Positions 62,436 to 64,000 of a DNA stretch of 64,000 nt are shown here, piece after piece. Origin of the DNA: DTLC01 sp964555645 (GTDB lineage Bacteria; Verrucomicrobiota; Verrucomicrobiia; Limisphaerales; DTLC01); contig CAZKTA010000014.1 of assembly GCA_964555645.1 (NCBI GenBank), positions 18,120 to 82,119 on the forward strand, written 5' to 3'. The notes below the pieces were generated by a model that saw only the letters and a list, made by a program, of their open reading frames with translations, searched no databases and was not told the origin of the DNA. The translations under genes were made by a program, and so were the position numbers. Every line of letters begins with the position of its first letter. The first letter of the stretch is position 1.

Positions 62436-64000
62436 AACGTTGCCAGGTCACAGTTAAGACAACTTTTTGCGCGCTTGCGTTTTGGCAGGTTTTGGTGTGG
62501 CTGTGCGCAAATTTGTGTAGTGCAGCCGAGTTGAAAGTTCTAACTGCGGCCACATTCGCACGCTACATCGAGTACTTCAATGCAATGGAGGATGAAAATG
62601 TCACCAATTTCATCCCCAACGCAGGTGCGTGGGCTTGGCTTGAGCAAAACATACCGTTTTTCGAATGTCCAGATGCGGAGACCGAGGAGATCTATTACTT
62701 CAGATGGTGGTCGTTTCGTAAACACATCAAACAGACCCCGGTAGGGTTTGTTATTACTGAGTTTCTCACGCCAGTTCGGCATGCTGGCGCATTCAACACG
62801 ATAAGTTGCGCCACAGGCTTTCACATTGCCGAAGGCCGCTGGCTACGGAACGACCAGTATCTGGATGATTACATCCTGTTTTGGCTCCGGGGCAATGGGG
62901 GTAAGCCGCAACCGCATTTCCACAAGTACAGTAGTTGGTTTGCCGCGGCCGTGTGGGACAGATATTTGGTCAACTGCGATGCGGGCTTCGTCACTAATCT
63001 GCTGGATGAGCTTGTGGCGGATTACCGCACGTGGGAAACCGAGCGTCGTCTGTCGAACGGGATGTTCTGGCAATACGATGTGCGCGACGGCATGGAAGAA
63101 TCCATTTCCGGTTCGCGCACCAACAAGAACATTCGGCCCACGATCAACAGCTACATGTTCGGCAACGCGCGCGCGATTGCTGAGATTGCGCGTTTGGCCA
63201 ACAGGTCCGAGATAGCCGCCGAGTTCGACGCTAAGGCAGCCGAGCTGCGGCGCCTTGTGCAACAAGAGCTTTGGGACCATGACGCTCAATTTTTCAAGGT
63301 TCTTGTTGCTCAGCCTGACCCGTTAGTTCCGTACGTCCTTTCCACTGCTCGCGAGGCCATCGGGTTTGTTCCGTGGATGTTTCATTTGCCTGAACCGGCG
63401 AAAGGATACGAGGTTGCCTGGGCGCAACTGACAGACCCGAGAGGTTTCCGTGCGCCTTATGGCATTACTACCGCGGAACGGCGCCATCCACAGTTCCGCT
63501 CGCGTGGTGTGGGCACGTGTGAATGGGACGGTGCCGTTTGGCCATTTGCCACATGCCAGACGCTGTACGCACTTGCAAATGTGCTGCGTAATTACGCGCA
63601 AAAAACAGTGACCGCACGCGAGTATTTCGACGCTTTTTTGACCTACGTCCGTAGCCAGCGTGCGAATGGAAAACCTTACATCGGCGAGTACTTGGACGAG
63701 GTGACTGGCGACTGGATAAACGGTAGCGGCGGGCGCAGCCGGTATTACAATCACTCGACCTTTGCCGACCTTCTCATCACGGGTGTGGTCGGATTGCGGC
63801 CCAGGCCGGATGATGTAATCGAAGTTTGGCCACTTTTGCCAGACGATGCATGGGACTGGTTTTGTCTCGACGGCGTGAGGTATCATGGTCGGTCACTCAC
63901 AATTCTTTGGGATAAAGACGGCTCGCGTTATGGCCGCGGGCCGGGCCTGCGTGTGCTTGTGGACGGCGAGGAGATAGTTCGCTCGGCCCGGCTCGAGCGA
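62432..64000 (+). CDS. Six-hairpin glycoside hydrolase (MGH1/GH63-like), partial (C-terminus beyond right edge)
   Basis: An open frame of 523 codons that starts at a TTG overlapping the lyase stop (TTGA) and runs off the window. The start is supported by the signal peptide that follows directly (MKRCQVTVKTTFCALAFWQ, then CANLCSA^AELK). The body reads as an alpha-helical barrel glycosidase: NFIPNAGAWAWLEQNIPFFECPD, EIYYFRWWSFRKHI, NDQYLDDYILFWLR, WDGAVWPFATCQTLYALANVLRN and YYNHSTFADLLITGVVGLRPRPDD. The ending WPLLPDDAWDWFCLDGVRYHGRSLTI is frequent in Planctomycetes/Verrucomicrobia enzymes of the MGH1 type. It should act on an oligosaccharide released by the neighbouring lyase. The class of sugar is unknown. 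Confidence 0.85.
   Translation, partial: MKRCQVTVKTTFCALAFWQVLVWLCANLCSAAELKVLTAATFARYIEYFNAMEDENVTNFIPNAGAWAWLEQNIPFFECPDAETEEIYYFRWWSFRKHIKQTPVGFVITEFLTPVRHAGAFNTISCATGFHIAEGRWLRNDQYLDDYILFWLRGNGGKPQPHFHKYSSWFAAAVWDRYLVNCDAGFVTNLLDELVADYRTWETERRLSNGMFWQYDVRDGMEESISGSRTNKNIRPTINSYMFGNARAIAEIARLANRSEIAAEFDAKAAELRRLVQQELWDHDAQFFKVLVAQPDPLVPYVLSTAREAIGFVPWMFHLPEPAKGYEVAWAQLTDPRGFRAPYGITTAERRHPQFRSRGVGTCEWDGAVWPFATCQTLYALANVLRNYAQKTVTAREYFDAFLTYVRSQRANGKPYIGEYLDEVTGDWINGSGGRSRYYNHSTFADLLITGVVGLRPRPDDVIEVWPLLPDDAWDWFCLDGVRYHGRSLTILWDKDGSRYGRGPGLRVLVDGEEIVRSARLER

Noticed and set aside
1..64000. CRISPR arrays, integrases, transposases and rRNA/tRNA genes
   Set aside because: Scanned by eye on both strands and none was seen; the only long repeat is the 1,532-bp coding cassette.

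Overview
The window reads as chromosome of a Verrucomicrobiota bacterium, probably from the Pedosphaera/Limisphaera side of the phylum. This is an inference from gene content: H-X9-DG pseudopilins, very large signal-peptide proteins built from beta-rich repeats, an RHS core of the kind common in that group, a rhamnose/fucose-type sugar gene set, and few clear Shine-Dalgarno sites. No rRNA, tRNA, CRISPR array or transposase was recognised.

Layout. 1-6066 (minus strand) is a catabolic gene run: a uroporphyrinogen-decarboxylase-like protein, a RhaT-type permease, a sodium/solute symporter, an iron alcohol dehydrogenase and a DapA-family lyase cut by the left edge. 6545-15622 (plus) is accessory: a secreted protein made of three copies of one module, an H-X9-DG pseudopilin, an orphan RHS tip carrying an HELTH zincin domain with a candidate immunity gene, degenerate repeats, and a secreted GH16-like gene broken by one frameshift. 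15784-23690 is a compact type II secretion/type IV pilus-like locus (ATPase, PilM/N-like, PilO-like, secretin) followed by two single-gene pseudopilin units with their own terminators. 24200-26582 is an ABC exporter plus a TPR protein.

26635-34309 (minus) is a second sugar locus: two short-chain dehydrogenases (one SrlD-like), a class II aldolase, an unusually long zinc-type dehydrogenase, a PHP protein and a secreted GH2 enzyme. RmuC, RidA, a SAM hydrolase, a further dehydrogenase and a small conserved protein follow. 39632-50985 is a tightly packed complex I operon with nuoABCDHIJK, four antiporter-like membrane subunits and a small membrane protein, but no nuoEFG.

51352-64000 looks like a glycan-degradation locus: a GntR regulator, an H-X9-DG pseudopilin, two giant PATR-type secreted proteins, a PL1-type pectate lyase and a six-hairpin glycosidase that runs off the right edge. 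The two giant proteins share an apparently identical 1,532-bp 3' end although their 5' halves have diverged. Several secreted proteins here end in a similar short domain with a final aromatic-aromatic-Arg-Leu type tail, which could be a sorting or anchoring signal for the local secretion system.
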